A stretch of 64,000 nucleotides of DNA from Actinomycetospora termitidis (GTDB lineage Bacteria; Actinomycetota; Actinomycetes; Mycobacteriales; Pseudonocardiaceae), in NCBI RefSeq assembly GCF_030286555.1, contig NZ_JASVWF010000001.1:1364001-1428000 (forward strand), read 5' to 3'. The notes under the pieces were generated by a model. The model had not been told where the DNA came from, made no database searches, and saw only the letters and a list, made by a program, of their open reading frames with translations. Position 1 is the first letter of the stretch; each line of letters opens with the position of its first letter. Shown here piece after piece: positions 1-9,490 of this stretch. The position numbers and the translations under genes were made by a program.

Positions 1-1419
1 GGCGCGTCCGAGGGTGAGCACGTCGGCAACTACAACGCCGGCGGGGTGTCCCTCGGCGAGGACGCGTACGACGTCATCGAGTGGGTCGCCGCCCAGCCGT
101 GGTGCGACGGCAACGTCGGGATGATCGGCATCTCCTACTTCGGCTCGATGCAGATCCTCGCCGCCGCCGAGCGGCCCCCGCACCTGAAGGCGATCTTCGT
201 CAGCGGCGGCCACTACGACTTCTACGAGACCACGTACCACGGCGGCATCCTGTGGTTCATGCCGCGCGCCGCCCGCGAGGGCCGGGGCGGTGACTCGGGC
301 TGGGCGTTCACCGACCGGATGCGGTCGCGGATGCTCGAGGCGTACTCGCCCGAGGAGATCGCGAAGCGCGTCGCCGAGCGCCTCGCCGATCCCGACATCG
401 CCGCCTGGCCGAACCTCGTGCATCTCCTGCACTACCCGACCCACCACGAGGCCTGGTTCGACATCGTCCTGAACGAGGTCGACGGCGACTGGTACGAGGA
501 GCGGAACCCGGTCAACCTCGCCCGCGACATCGACGTCCCCGTGTACCTGCAGATCAACCAGGGCCGGGGCTGGACGGTCGACGGCCACCTCGAACTCTTC
601 GAGGTCCTGCAGGGCCCGAAGAAGCTCGTCGTCGGGCCGTACCCGCCCATGCAGTCGCGCCCCTGGGTCGAGGAGCACGACGAGATGTTCCGCTGGTACG
701 AGTACTGGCTCAAGGGCGTCGACAACGGCGTGATGGACACCCCCGCCGTCAGCGTGTCCGTCGAGGGCTCGCCGGAGGTGGTCACCGCCGAGCAGTGGCC
801 GCCGAAGGAGATCGACTACCGCTCGCTGCACCTACGGCCCCGTGGGGGCCTGACGCCGGAGCCCGAGCCGATGGGCCCCGACCACGCCGCCCCGGACGGC
901 TTCTACCAGGCACCGCTCACCGTCACCAACCTCGTCGAGGTGATCAGCTGGCGGACCGCCCCGTTCCGCGAGGCCACCGAGATGATCGGGACCGGGGCCG
1001 CACACCTCTTCCTCGAGATCGACCAGCCCGACACCAACATCATCCTGCGGCTGTTCGACGCCGCCCCGGACGGGCACCGGCAGCTGGTCACCACGGGCTA
1101 CCTCAAGGCGTCGCACCGCGAGCTGGACGACCGGACCACCGAGGGCGACCCGTACCACCCGCACACCCGGGCCGTGCCGGTCGAGCCCGGCGTGGTCGAG
1201 GAGTACGTGGTGCGGCTCTACCCGTTCGCGACGGTGTTCCGGCCCGGGCACCGCCTCGTGGTGGAACTGTCCAACGCCGAGCCGCTCGCGGACGCCCACA
1301 ACGCGCTGCTGCCGCCGGACGCGTTCCACCTGCCCGTCGGTCGCCCGGTGACCCACCGGGTCCACCGCGACGCCCGGCACCCGTCGCGGCTCGTCCTGCC
1401 GTTCACGACGGGAACGTGA
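1..1419 (+). CDS. CocE/NonD-family serine hydrolase (5' end missing)
   Basis: The reading frame is open from the first base, so the N-terminus lies outside the window; a GTG at 46 is probably an internal codon. The visible part holds the alpha/beta-hydrolase nucleophile elbow GISYFGS near the left edge, matching the GxSYxG signature of the CocE/X-Pro dipeptidyl-peptidase (S15) family. The C-terminal half, from about residue 300, reads like the family's jelly-roll domain. Known relatives hydrolyse esters or acyl-peptide bonds; the substrate here cannot be told. It ends 52 bp before an M20 amidohydrolase on the same strand, so the pair may be co-transcribed. Family assignment is firm. Confidence 0.9.
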   Translation, partial: GASEGEHVGNYNAGGVSLGEDAYDVIEWVAAQPWCDGNVGMIGISYFGSMQILAAAERPPHLKAIFVSGGHYDFYETTYHGGILWFMPRAAREGRGGDSGWAFTDRMRSRMLEAYSPEEIAKRVAERLADPDIAAWPNLVHLLHYPTHHEAWFDIVLNEVDGDWYEERNPVNLARDIDVPVYLQINQGRGWTVDGHLELFEVLQGPKKLVVGPYPPMQSRPWVEEHDEMFRWYEYWLKGVDNGVMDTPAVSVSVEGSPEVVTAEQWPPKEIDYRSLHLRPRGGLTPEPEPMGPDHAAPDGFYQAPLTVTNLVEVISWRTAPFREATEMIGTGAAHLFLEIDQPDTNIILRLFDAAPDGHRQLVTTGYLKASHRELDDRTTEGDPYHPHTRAVPVEPGVVEEYVVRLYPFATVFRPGHRLVVELSNAEPLADAHNALLPPDAFHLPVGRPVTHRVHRDARHPSRLVLPFTTGT

Positions 1420-1471
1420 GACGGGCCCACGGCCGGGGAACGCCCGGGGTGACGACGGGCGAGGAGGTCCG

Positions 1472-2719
1472 ATGACGGACGCGATGCTGGACGGGATCGA
1501 CGGGCTGCTGGACGGCGCGCGGGAGTTCTACACCGACCTGCACGCGCATCCCGAGCTCTCGATGCGCGAAGAGCGGACCGCCGGCCTCGCGGCGGCGCGC
1601 CTGTCCGACGCCGGCTTCGAGGTCACCACCGGGGTCGGGACGACAGGCGTGGTCGGGGTGCTGCGCAACGGCGACGGGCCGACCGTCGCCCTGCGGGCGG
1701 ACATGGACGCGCTGCCGGTGCGGGAGGCCACGGGCCTGCCCTACGCGAGCACGGCGACCGCGACCGACGACGACGGCCGGGAGACCCCGGTGGCGCACGC
1801 CTGCGGGCACGACATGCACGTCGCGTGGCTCGCCGCGGCGGCCGCGCAGCTCGCGGCCCGGCGTGACGCCTGGTCGGGCACCGTCGTCGCGGTGTTCCAG
1901 CCGGGGGAGGAGATCGGCGCGGGGGCGCAGGCGATGGTCGACGACGGCCTCGTCGACCGCGTCCCGACCCCGGACGTCGTCCTCGGCCAGCACGTGATGC
2001 CCGCGCCGGCCGGCGTGCTGAGCACCCGGCCCGGCATCATCACCTCGGCCTCGGACGTCTGGCGCATCCGGATGTTCGGCCGGGGTGCGCACGGCTCGAT
2101 GCCGGAGGCGGCGGTCGACCCGGTCGTCGTGGCCGCGTCCACGGTGCTGCGGCTGCAGACCGTCGTGTCCCGCGAGCTCGGGATGAACGAGCCCGCCGTC
2201 CTCACGATCGGGATGCTGCAGGCCGGCAGCAAGGAGAACGTCATTCCCGACGACGCCGTCATCGGGCTGAACCTGCGCTGCTACGACGAGGGCGTGCGGA
2301 CCCGGGCCCAGCAGGCGATCCGTCGGATCGTCGCCGCGGAGGCCGAGGCCGCGGGTGCGCCGCGCGAGCCGGAGATCACCCCGGTGGAGACCTACGAGCT
2401 CACCGACAACGATCCTGCGGCCGTCGACCGGGTGCTGGAGTCCTTCCGCGAGAACTTCGACGACTCGCGGGTGCAGTCCACCGGCCCGTCGTCGGCCAGT
2501 GAGGACTTCGGTGTGCTCGGCCGGGCCTGGGGTGCGCCGTCGGTGTTCTGGTTCGTCGGCGGCCTCGATCCGGAGACCTACGCCGAGGCGGCCCGCGACG
2601 GGCGGCTCGGCGAGCTGCCCACCAACCACAGCCCGCAGTTCGCGCCCGTCCTCGACCCCACCGTCCGCACCGGCGTCGAGGCCCTCGTGACGGCGGCCGG
2701 AGCCTGGCTGGCGCGCTGA
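1472..2719 (+). CDS. M20-family metal-dependent amidohydrolase
   Basis: This 415-residue protein fits the aminoacylase/hippurate hydrolase/IAA-amino-acid hydrolase branch of peptidase family M20. ALRADMDALPV at about 73-83 and HACGHDMH at 109-116 supply metal ligands, and FQPGEEIGAGA near 145 carries the catalytic and metal-binding glutamates. A dimerisation (lid) domain is expected in the middle, around residues 185-300. The start is an ATG preceded by GAGGAGG. Enzymes of this branch remove acyl groups from N-acyl amino acids or related amides; the substrate is not deducible. It follows the CocE-like hydrolase and converges on pth. Confidence 0.93.
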   Translation: MTDAMLDGIDGLLDGAREFYTDLHAHPELSMREERTAGLAAARLSDAGFEVTTGVGTTGVVGVLRNGDGPTVALRADMDALPVREATGLPYASTATATDDDGRETPVAHACGHDMHVAWLAAAAAQLAARRDAWSGTVVAVFQPGEEIGAGAQAMVDDGLVDRVPTPDVVLGQHVMPAPAGVLSTRPGIITSASDVWRIRMFGRGAHGSMPEAAVDPVVVAASTVLRLQTVVSRELGMNEPAVLTIGMLQAGSKENVIPDDAVIGLNLRCYDEGVRTRAQQAIRRIVAAEAEAAGAPREPEITPVETYELTDNDPAAVDRVLESFRENFDDSRVQSTGPSSASEDFGVLGRAWGAPSVFWFVGGLDPETYAEAARDGRLGELPTNHSPQFAPVLDPTVRTGVEALVTAAGAWLAR

Positions 2720-2758
2720 GCCCCGGGCACTCGACGGGGTGTCATCGGCACCGGGAGG

Positions 2759-3349
2759 TCAGTGGAACCGGTTCTGTGCCGGTTCGAGTCCCTCGGTGAG
2801 CAGCGCCTCGACGGCGTCGGCCGCGACCTCGAGCGAGACGTCGAGCTCCTTGCGCTCGGCCCCGCTCCACCGCTTCAGGACGTAGTCCGCCGGGTCCTGG
2901 CGGCCGGGCGGGCGGCCGATGCCGAAGCGGACCCGCAGGTAGTCCTTGGTGCCGAGGGACTTCGAGATCGAGCGCAGGCCGTTGTGGCCGCCCTCGCCGC
3001 CGCCGCGCTTGAGCCGGACGACGCCGAACTCGAGGTCGAGGTCGTCGTGCACCACGACCAGGTCCTCGGTCGGCACGGAGAAGAAGCGCAGGGCGTTCGT
3101 CACCGGGCCGCCGGAGAGGTTCATGTAGCCACGCGGCTTGACCAGGACCGCCCTGCGCCCGACCAGGCGGCCCTCGGCGACGTCCGCGCCGGACTTGCGG
3201 TGCGCGGAGAAGCGGCCGCCGACGCGCCCGGCGAGCACGTCGGCGACCGCGAACCCCACGTTGTGCCGGGTGCCGTCGTACTCGGCCCCCGGGTTGCCCA
3301 ACCCGGCGACGAGCACCGGGCCCGCCGGACCCGTCGTCGGGAAGGACAT
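2759..3349 (-). CDS. pth: peptidyl-tRNA hydrolase
   Basis: This 196-residue enzyme cleaves the ester bond of peptidyl-tRNAs released by stalled ribosomes and recycles the tRNA. The family signature is intact: GLGNPG at 16-21, the catalytic histidine H29 in TRHNVGF, GYMNLSG near 80, and VHDDLDL followed by [10 protein letters not shown]. Length is normal for bacterial Pth. Its ATG shares one base with the stop of the ribosomal protein gene upstream (TGATG), so translation is coupled. The order glmU-prs-rplY-pth is the arrangement known from mycobacteria. Confidence 0.97.
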   Translation of the reverse strand: MSFPTTGPAGPVLVAGLGNPGAEYDGTRHNVGFAVADVLAGRVGGRFSAHRKSGADVAEGRLVGRRAVLVKPRGYMNLSGGPVTNALRFFSVPTEDLVVVHDDLDLEFGVVRLKRGGGEGGHNGLRSISKSLGTKDYLRVRFGIGRPPGRQDPADYVLKRWSGAERKELDVSLEVAADAVEALLTEGLEPAQNRFH

Positions 3350-4041
3350 CAGCTCTCGTCGGAGGTCTCGTCGGAGGTCGCGCCCTCGGTGGCCTCGGCG
3401 GACGCACCGGACTCCGAGTCCTCGGCGGCCTCGTCCTCGGGGGCGTCCTCCTCGACACCGGCACCCTCGGTGTCGAGCTCCTCCTCCATGGCGTCCTCGG
3501 TCGGCGCCTCGGTGACGTTCACGACGAGGAGCTCGGGGTCGGAGAGCAGCGTGGAGCCGTCGGGCAGGCGGATGTCGCCGGCGAGGAACTGCGTGCCGAT
3601 CTCGGCGTCCTCGATGACGACCGAGATCTCCTCGGGGATGTTCAGCGCGTCGGCCTCGATGGACAGCGTGTCCTCGTTCTGGAACACGAGGGTGCCCGCG
3701 CCGGCCTCGCCGACCGTGACGACGCGGACGTCGACGGTGACCTTCTCGCCGCGACGGACGACCACGAGGTCGACGTGCTCGATGTAGCCCTTGATCGGGT
3801 CGCGCACGACGCTCTTGGTCAGCGCGAGCTGCTCCTTGCCGACCCCGGTCACGGTGAGGACGGCGTTGCGGCCGTTCTCGCGCATGACGGCGGCGAACTC
3901 GACGGTGTCGAAGGAGAGGTGCACCGGGTCGGTGCCGTGCCCGTAGAGGACGGCGGGGACCCGACCCGACCGGCGGGTGCGGCGCGCGGCGCCCTTGCCG
4001 AACTCGGTGCGGTTCTCGGCGGCGATCTTGACGTCGGCCAT
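3349..4041 (-). CDS. rplY: 50S ribosomal protein L25/general stress protein Ctc
   Basis: This 230-residue L25 of the two-domain CTC (TL5) type binds 5S rRNA. The N-terminal domain begins [17 protein letters not shown] and continues with a GRVPAVLYG-type stretch. The second, TL5-like domain runs to about residue 185. The last ~40 residues are almost entirely Glu, Asp, Ser and Ala, an acidic tail typical of actinobacterial L25. The ATG at 4041 is preceded by AGGAG at good spacing; an upstream in-frame start at 4095 has no such site. Coupled to pth by a one-base overlap. Confidence 0.96.
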   Translation of the reverse strand: MADVKIAAENRTEFGKGAARRTRRSGRVPAVLYGHGTDPVHLSFDTVEFAAVMRENGRNAVLTVTGVGKEQLALTKSVVRDPIKGYIEHVDLVVVRRGEKVTVDVRVVTVGEAGAGTLVFQNEDTLSIEADALNIPEEISVVIEDAEIGTQFLAGDIRLPDGSTLLSDPELLVVNVTEAPTEDAMEEELDTEGAGVEEDAPEDEAAEDSESGASAEATEGATSDETSDES

Positions 4042-4171
4042 GGCTTCTCGTAGCTCCTGCGATGGTGCGGCACGGCGGACGACGCCGGGCACCACGGCGG
4101 ATCACGCCGGGATGCTCACCGCGTCGATCACGGCCGGGTGGTCCCGGCCCTCGCCGAAGTGGATCGGGAAC

Positions 4172-4177
4172 AGTCTA
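4172..4177 (-). promoter_or_regulatory. candidate -10 element for rplY-pth
   Basis: The 144-bp gap between prs and rplY carries TAGACT on the minus strand, a good match to the actinobacterial TANNNT -10 hexamer. No clear -35 lies at 17-18 bp, so this is weak. It would give rplY-pth their own transcript besides read-through from glmU-prs. Confidence 0.25.
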
Positions 4178-4185
4178 CGGGTGGG

Positions 4186-5166
4186 TCAGGCGTTGCCGTC
4201 GAAGAGGTTCGTGACCGACCCGTCCTCGAACACCTCGCGCACCGCGCGGGCGATCAGCGGGGCGATCGAGAGCACCGTGAGGCCCGGGAACCGCTTCTCG
4301 TCCGGGATCGGCAGGGTGTTGGTGACGATCACCTCGCGGGCCCCGCAGCTGGAGAGCCGCTCGACGGCGGGTCCGGAGAGCACGCCGTGGGTGGCGGCGA
4401 TGACGACGTCGGAGGCACCGTCGGCGAGCAGGGCCTCGGTGGCCTTCGCGATCGTGCCGCCGGTGTCGATCATGTCGTCGACGAGGATGCAGCAGCGCCC
4501 CTCGACGTCACCCACGACCCGGTTCGCGACGACCTCGTTCGGACGGGTCTTGTCGCGGCTCTTGTGGATGAACGCCAGCGGGACGCCACCCATGGTGTCG
4601 GCCCACTTCTCCGCGACCCGCACGCGGCCGGAGTCGGGCGCGACGACCGCGAGGTCCTCGCCCGAGTAGGCGTCGCGCAGGTGCTCGGCCAGGACCTTGT
4701 TGGCCAGCAGGTGGTCGACCGGTCCGTCGAAGAAGCCCTGGATCTGGTCCGTGTGCAGGTCGATCGTCATGATCCGGTCCGCACCCGCGGTCTTGAGCAG
4801 GTCGGCCACCAGACGCGCCGAGATGGGCTCGCGGCCGCGGTGCTTCTTGTCCTGACGCGCGTAGCCGTAGAACGGCACGACCGCGGTGATCCGCTTGGCC
4901 GACGCCCGCTTCAGCGCGTCGATCATGATCAGCTGCTCCATGAGCCACTGGTTGATCGGCTGAGTGTGGCTCTGCAGCACGAACGCGTCGCAGCCGCGCA
5001 CGGACTCCTCGAAGCGGACGAAGATCTCGCCGTTGGCGAAGTCGTACGCCGACTGCGGGGTGATCGTGACGTCGAGCTCCTTCGCGACCTCCTCGGCGAG
5101 CTCCGGGTGGGCCCGCCCCGAGAAGAGCATGAGGTTCTTCTTCGGGGTCGACGACACTGCGCTCAC
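4186..5166 (-). CDS. prs: ribose-phosphate pyrophosphokinase
   Basis: This 326-residue class I PRPP synthetase transfers pyrophosphate from ATP to ribose-5-phosphate, feeding nucleotide, histidine and tryptophan synthesis; in actinomycetes PRPP also supplies decaprenyl-phosphoryl-arabinose. Motifs are complete: FVRFEESVRG with SHTQPIN, VVPFYGYARQDKKH, DLHTDQIQGFFD, the flexible loop VAPDSGRVR, and the PRPP-binding loop LVDDMIDTGGT. It begins two bases after the glmU stop, so the two are almost certainly one transcript. Confidence 0.97.
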   Translation of the reverse strand: MSAVSSTPKKNLMLFSGRAHPELAEEVAKELDVTITPQSAYDFANGEIFVRFEESVRGCDAFVLQSHTQPINQWLMEQLIMIDALKRASAKRITAVVPFYGYARQDKKHRGREPISARLVADLLKTAGADRIMTIDLHTDQIQGFFDGPVDHLLANKVLAEHLRDAYSGEDLAVVAPDSGRVRVAEKWADTMGGVPLAFIHKSRDKTRPNEVVANRVVGDVEGRCCILVDDMIDTGGTIAKATEALLADGASDVVIAATHGVLSGPAVERLSSCGAREVIVTNTLPIPDEKRFPGLTVLSIAPLIARAVREVFEDGSVTNLFDGNA

Positions 5167-5168
5167 GT

Positions 5169-6671
5169 CTACTGCTCCTCCTGGTCACGGCGGTCGGGCG
5201 CCGATGCCGACCCGCCCGGTCCCCCTGCGGACGGATCCGCCTGCGTCCGGCCCGCGGCCTCGGCCGCCGCCGTGCCGGGACGCCTGCGTTCCACCCAGCC
5301 CTCGATCGTCCGTTGCGGTCCCGACGACACCGCGAGGGCGCCCGCGGGGACGTCTCCGCGGACCACGGTGCCCGCCCCCGTGTACGCGCCGTCACCGATG
5401 CTGACGGGCGCCACGAAGGTGTTGTCGCTGCCGGTCCGGACGTGGTCGCCCACCACGCTACGGTGCTTGGCCACCCCGTCGTAGTTGACGAAGACGCTGG
5501 ACGCGCCGATGTTGCTGCCCTCGCCGATCGTCGCGTCGCCGACGTAGGTCAGGTGCGGCACCTTGGAGCCGCGCCCGATGCTGGAGTTCTTGACCTCGAC
5601 GAAGGTCCCGATCTTGCCCCGCTCGGCCAGCTCCACGCCGGGGCGCAGGTAGGCGAACGGGCCCACGGAGGTCTCCGGCCCGACCGTCGAGTTGCTCCCG
5701 TGCGTGCGCACGACGGAGGCCCGGGCCCCGACCGTGACGTCGGTGAGCGTGGTGTCCGGGCCGACGGTGGCGCCCTCGGCGACCACCGTCGTGCCGTGCA
5801 GCTGGGTGCCGGGCAGCAGGGTGACGTCGCGCTCGAGCCGGACGCCGACGTCGACCCACGTCGTGTGCGGGTCGATCACGGTGACCCCGGCGCGCATCGC
5901 CCGCTCGACCACGCGGCGGTTGAGCTCCGCGCCGAGCGCCGCGAGCTGCACCCGGTCGTTCACCCCGGCCACCAGCCACGGGTCCTCGAGCTCCACCGCG
6001 CCCACTCCGAGGCCGTCGCGGTGCGCCGTGGCGACGACGTCGGTGAGGTAGAGCTCGCCCTGGGCGTTGTCGGTGCCGAGCTCGGCGAGTGCGGCGCGCA
6101 GCACCTCCAGGTCGAACGCGTACACCCCGGAGTTGACCTCGGTGATCGCGAGCTGGTCGAGCGAGGCGTCGGCCTGCTCGACGATCGCCGTCACGCCGCC
6201 CTTCTCGTCGCGCACCACGCGGCCGTAGCCGGTCGGGTCCTCCATCTCGGCGGTGAGCAGCGTGACCGCGTGGCCGGCGTCGTCGTGCTCGGCGACCAGG
6301 GCGCGCAGCGTCGACGCGTCGAGCAGCGGGACGTCGCCGTAGGAGACCAGGACGGTGCCGGAGGCGGACGCGGGGAGGGCGTCGACGCCGCAGGCCACGG
6401 CGTGCCCGGTGCCCCGGCGCCGGTCCTGCACCGCGGTCCGGACGTCCCGCCCGAGCTCGGCGCCGACCTGCGCGCAGTGCGTGCCGACCTCCTCGCGCCC
6501 GTGCCCGACCACGACGACGAGGTGCTCGGGCGCGGCGCCCGCGGCGGCGTGCAGCGCGTGCCCGAGGAGGCTGCGACCGCCGACCGGGTGCAGGACCTTC
6601 GGCGTGGCCGACCGCATGCGGGTGCCCTCACCCGCGGCGAGGACGACGACCGCGGTGGGGGTCGGCGGCAT
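5169..6671 (-). CDS. glmU: bifunctional GlmU (GlcN-1-P acetyltransferase/GlcNAc-1-P uridyltransferase)
   Basis: This 500-residue enzyme makes UDP-GlcNAc for peptidoglycan and surface glycans. The N-terminal pyrophosphorylase domain opens with [13 protein letters not shown] followed by [12 protein letters not shown]. From about residue 250 the protein is a left-handed beta-helix with hexapeptide repeats, including [31 protein letters not shown] and the end of the acetyltransferase site. The last ~45 residues are a disordered Ala/Gly/Pro tail, common in actinobacterial GlmU. The ATG at 6671 starts exactly at the conserved N-terminus; a longer in-frame start at 6731 only adds an Arg/Pro-rich leader. 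First gene of glmU-prs. Confidence 0.96.
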   Translation of the reverse strand: MPPTPTAVVVLAAGEGTRMRSATPKVLHPVGGRSLLGHALHAAAGAAPEHLVVVVGHGREEVGTHCAQVGAELGRDVRTAVQDRRRGTGHAVACGVDALPASASGTVLVSYGDVPLLDASTLRALVAEHDDAGHAVTLLTAEMEDPTGYGRVVRDEKGGVTAIVEQADASLDQLAITEVNSGVYAFDLEVLRAALAELGTDNAQGELYLTDVVATAHRDGLGVGAVELEDPWLVAGVNDRVQLAALGAELNRRVVERAMRAGVTVIDPHTTWVDVGVRLERDVTLLPGTQLHGTTVVAEGATVGPDTTLTDVTVGARASVVRTHGSNSTVGPETSVGPFAYLRPGVELAERGKIGTFVEVKNSSIGRGSKVPHLTYVGDATIGEGSNIGASSVFVNYDGVAKHRSVVGDHVRTGSDNTFVAPVSIGDGAYTGAGTVVRGDVPAGALAVSSGPQRTIEGWVERRRPGTAAAEAAGRTQADPSAGGPGGSASAPDRRDQEEQ

Positions 6672-6800
6672 CGGCTCTCGGCTCCTGTGGGGGCGGCGGG
6701 GTGCTGGTCGACGGGCACGGTGCCCGGGCACCGGCTCCTGGATTCTCCCACCCGGCGCGCGTCCGGGGACCCACGGGGTCGGCGCTGCGCCGTCGACCGA

Positions 6801-8666
6801 TCAGCCGCCGACGACCAGCCCGTCCGCGGGCGTGTCCGTGCTCTCGTCGAGGATCACCGCGTTCCCGCCGCCCCGCTTGGCCTCGTACATCGCGCGGTCC
6901 GCGCGGGCGAGCAGGGTCCCCGGGGTGATCCCGGAGTGCACGGTGCCCGCGACCCCGACCGACAGCGAGACCTGCGACCCGTCCCCGACCGGCACGTCGG
7001 CGACCGCGCGGGCGGCCCGCTCGAGGGCGGCCCGCGCGTCGGACTCCGAGCTCCCGGGGAGGACGACGACGAACTCGTCGCCGCCGTAGCGGGCCACGAG
7101 GTCGTCCGCGCGCAGACAGCGCCGCAGGGTCTCGGCGACCAGACGCAGCACCTCGTCGCCGCGTGCGTGCGAGACCCGGTCGTTGATCGTCTTGAACCGG
7201 TCGACGTCGACCATCGCGATCGCGAGCGCCGAACCGGCCCGGCTGGCGACCGTGGTCAGGTGGTCGGCGAGGGTGTCGTCGAGCGCACGCCGGTTCGGCA
7301 GCCCGGTCAGGGGGTCCGTCCGGGCCTGGGCGGCGACCTCGCCGTGCTCGCGGCGAAGCTGCTCGTGGGCGATGCGGGTCCGCAGCGAGAGGACCCGCGC
7401 CTGCTGCAGCGTCCACAGCTCGCGCTCGAGGTCGGCGGTGTAGTCCCGCAGCGCCCGGCGACCGGGCACACCGCCGAGGTGGTCGGTCGCGACGTGCACG
7501 AGTTCCCGGCTCACGGCGAGCGCGAGGCCGGGCTCGCCGCGCGGCCGCCGGTCGCGCACCGCGGCGAGGCCGGCCGCGGCCTCGTCGGGGCGTCCGGCGA
7601 GCACGAGGGACCGGGCGCGGGCGAGCGCCACGAGCAGGTGGTCGGACAGCCCGGCGCACGACCGGTCGGCGGGACCGAGGGCCTCGACGTCCCCGCGGGC
7701 GCGGGCCGCGGCCTCCGCAGGCGTCCGGAGCCGGGGGCCGGTGTGCCGCACGAGCGTGACGACCGCGCGCAGCGCCCGCCGGTGCTCGGGGCCGAGCAGG
7801 GCCGGCTCGGCGTGGAGGGCCCCGGCGCGGTGGCCGGCCTCCTCGAGCAGCGGTGCCCCGTCGCGTCCGGCGCGCTGCAGCCGCAGGCCCCAGGCGGCCA
7901 GGACCCGGATGAGCTCGTGCTCGCAGCGCGCCGCGGCGATCAGGTCGCCGTCGTCCTCGGCGATCACCCGGGCCCGCGTGAGCAGCGGCTGGGCGTTCTC
8001 GTGCAGACCGAGGGCGGCGAGCGTCGAGGCGACCAGACGGTAGGTGTCCTGCAGGTTCCCGCGGTGCTCGCGGGCGGTGGGCGCGTGGTCGACGGCGGAC
8101 TGCTCGTCCAGGCTCGTGAGCGCGCGGGTCGCCGCCGCCAGCGCGGACTCCTCGTCGTCGGCGAGCAGGGCGCGGCGGGCCAGCAGCGCCTCGGCGTCCA
8201 CCGCGAACAACGTCAGCCCGTGTTCGGACACCACGGCGACCAGCTCGTCGAGGGTCCGCTCCGCCGCGTCGGTGTCGACGGGGGAGGGTCCGCCGTCGTC
8301 GAGGGTGCCGGACCCCGTCGGGCTGGGGTCGTCGCCGCCGCCGCGGACGGCGAGCAGGGCGGCCGCGGTCTCGCGCAGGAGCACCGCCCGCGTGGCCGGG
8401 TCCCGTCGCCGGCTGCTCCGCACGAGATCGACGAGGGTCGCGATGTCGGTCCCGCGGCCGGGGTGCGGGACCCGGGCGGCCCGGGCGCCCACGGCGCGCG
8501 CATGGGCGATCACGCTCTCCCGTGGGGCGTGTTCGGGCCGCGCGAGCGCGCCCGCGAGGACCGCACCCGCCGGGGAGGGGCGGTCACGACCGTCCGTCCG
8601 TGTCACCCGCACCCCCTGGACCCCCACCGGCGTTACCCCTCCGGGCTCCGCCGACCGTCCGGTCAC
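6801..8666 (-). CDS. GGDEF diguanylate cyclase with helical-repeat N-terminal region
   Basis: About 440 residues of Ala/Leu/Arg-rich helices, resembling degenerate TPR repeats, precede a GGDEF domain that begins at TDPLTGLPNRRALDD. The active-site sequence GGDEF is at 528-532. The inhibitory I-site RxxD (R519, D522) lies five residues before it, so both catalysis and product feedback look intact. No membrane segment or EAL domain is present, so it should be a cytosolic c-di-GMP synthase. The start is uncertain: the GTG at 8666 lacks a ribosome-binding site, and several in-frame GTGs lie downstream near 8610-8630. It is divergent from the PAP2 gene. A role in controlling the glycan locus is only inference. 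Confidence 0.88.
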   Translation of the reverse strand: MTGRSAEPGGVTPVGVQGVRVTRTDGRDRPSPAGAVLAGALARPEHAPRESVIAHARAVGARAARVPHPGRGTDIATLVDLVRSSRRRDPATRAVLLRETAAALLAVRGGGDDPSPTGSGTLDDGGPSPVDTDAAERTLDELVAVVSEHGLTLFAVDAEALLARRALLADDEESALAAATRALTSLDEQSAVDHAPTAREHRGNLQDTYRLVASTLAALGLHENAQPLLTRARVIAEDDGDLIAAARCEHELIRVLAAWGLRLQRAGRDGAPLLEEAGHRAGALHAEPALLGPEHRRALRAVVTLVRHTGPRLRTPAEAAARARGDVEALGPADRSCAGLSDHLLVALARARSLVLAGRPDEAAAGLAAVRDRRPRGEPGLALAVSRELVHVATDHLGGVPGRRALRDYTADLERELWTLQQARVLSLRTRIAHEQLRREHGEVAAQARTDPLTGLPNRRALDDTLADHLTTVASRAGSALAIAMVDVDRFKTINDRVSHARGDEVLRLVAETLRRCLRADDLVARYGGDEFVVVLPGSSESDARAALERAARAVADVPVGDGSQVSLSVGVAGTVHSGITPGTLLARADRAMYEAKRGGGNAVILDESTDTPADGLVVGG

Positions 8667-8768
8667 GGAGCGCAGAGGAGTCGTCGCGCGTCGTCACCCC
8701 GGATTCTGCACATGCGGACGCCGACGGCTCCCGCCGGGTCCGGGACACGAGCAGAGAGGGGTCGAGCG

Positions 8769-9470
8769 TTGGCGAACGGTCGTACCGAGGTCGGTGATCG
8801 GCTGATCCCGGGGAGCGCCCGCCGGGCCGTCGCCCTCGTCGTCGGGACCGGCATCGTGGTCGTCGGTGCGCTCGCGGTCCACGCCGCGGGCCGGGACGGG
8901 CCCGGCCGGACCGACCGCGCGCTCGCCGCGCTCGTCCCGATGCACCACGGACCCGCGGCCGTCGTGGGCGACGCGCTCGGCGCGCTCGGGGATCCCGTCC
9001 CGGTCGCGCTGCTGCTCCTGCTCGGTTCCGCCGCGGCCTGGCGGACCCGGGGCGGGCGCGGACTCGCGCTGGTCCTGGTGGCCCCGCCCGCGGCGATGGT
9101 GACCACCTCGCTCGTCCTCAAGCCCATCGTCGGCCGCACGCGCGGCGGGGAGCTGGCCTTCCCCAGCGGACACACCACCGCTGTCGCCGCGCTCGCGGGG
9201 GTCGCGGCCGTGCTCGTCCTCTCCGCGGTTCAGCTCGCGCGCCGCACCCGGGCGACCGCGGTGACGGCGCTCGGCCTGCTGGTGGTGGCCGTCGGGGTGA
9301 GCCTGGTCGGCCGCGACGTGCACGACCCGAGCGACGTGCTGGGGGCCCTCGGGGTCGTGGCGGCCGTCGTGCCCCTCGCCGCGCTCGCCGTGGACGCCTT
9401 CGCCGATCTCGCCGAGCCCGAGCACACGCCCGACGACGAGATCACCCGGCGGCTGCCCGCCCTGCGCTGA
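8769..9470 (+). CDS. PAP2-superfamily membrane phosphatase
   Basis: This 233-residue protein has about six hydrophobic segments and the lipid-phosphatase motifs KPIVGRTR (KX6R) and PSGH. The third motif reads SLVGRDVHDPSD: the His and Asp are in place, but the usual SR pair is displaced, which is unusual. Family members dephosphorylate phosphatidic acid, undecaprenyl diphosphate or similar lipids; recycling of polyprenyl carrier for the neighbouring glycan locus would fit. The TTG at 8769 is chosen because GAGAGGGG lies just upstream; an in-frame ATG at 8712 has no ribosome-binding site and would add 19 residues. Confidence 0.85.
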   Translation: MANGRTEVGDRLIPGSARRAVALVVGTGIVVVGALAVHAAGRDGPGRTDRALAALVPMHHGPAAVVGDALGALGDPVPVALLLLLGSAAAWRTRGGRGLALVLVAPPAAMVTTSLVLKPIVGRTRGGELAFPSGHTTAVAALAGVAAVLVLSAVQLARRTRATAVTALGLLVVAVGVSLVGRDVHDPSDVLGALGVVAAVVPLAALAVDAFADLAEPEHTPDDEITRRLPALR

Positions 9471-9490
9471 TCCCCACGTCGGTCCGGTCG

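Noticed and set aside
6720-6790. tRNA-like text (ctggattctcccaccc) upstream of glmU
   Set aside because: No acceptor or anticodon stem can be formed; only the 11412-11482 sequence folds as a tRNA.
5313-8711. Very long plus-strand open frame that continues into the PAP2 gene
   Set aside because: It is the complement of glmU and the diguanylate cyclase. Its translation is His/Arg/Val-rich without any motif; long open antisense frames are expected at this GC content.
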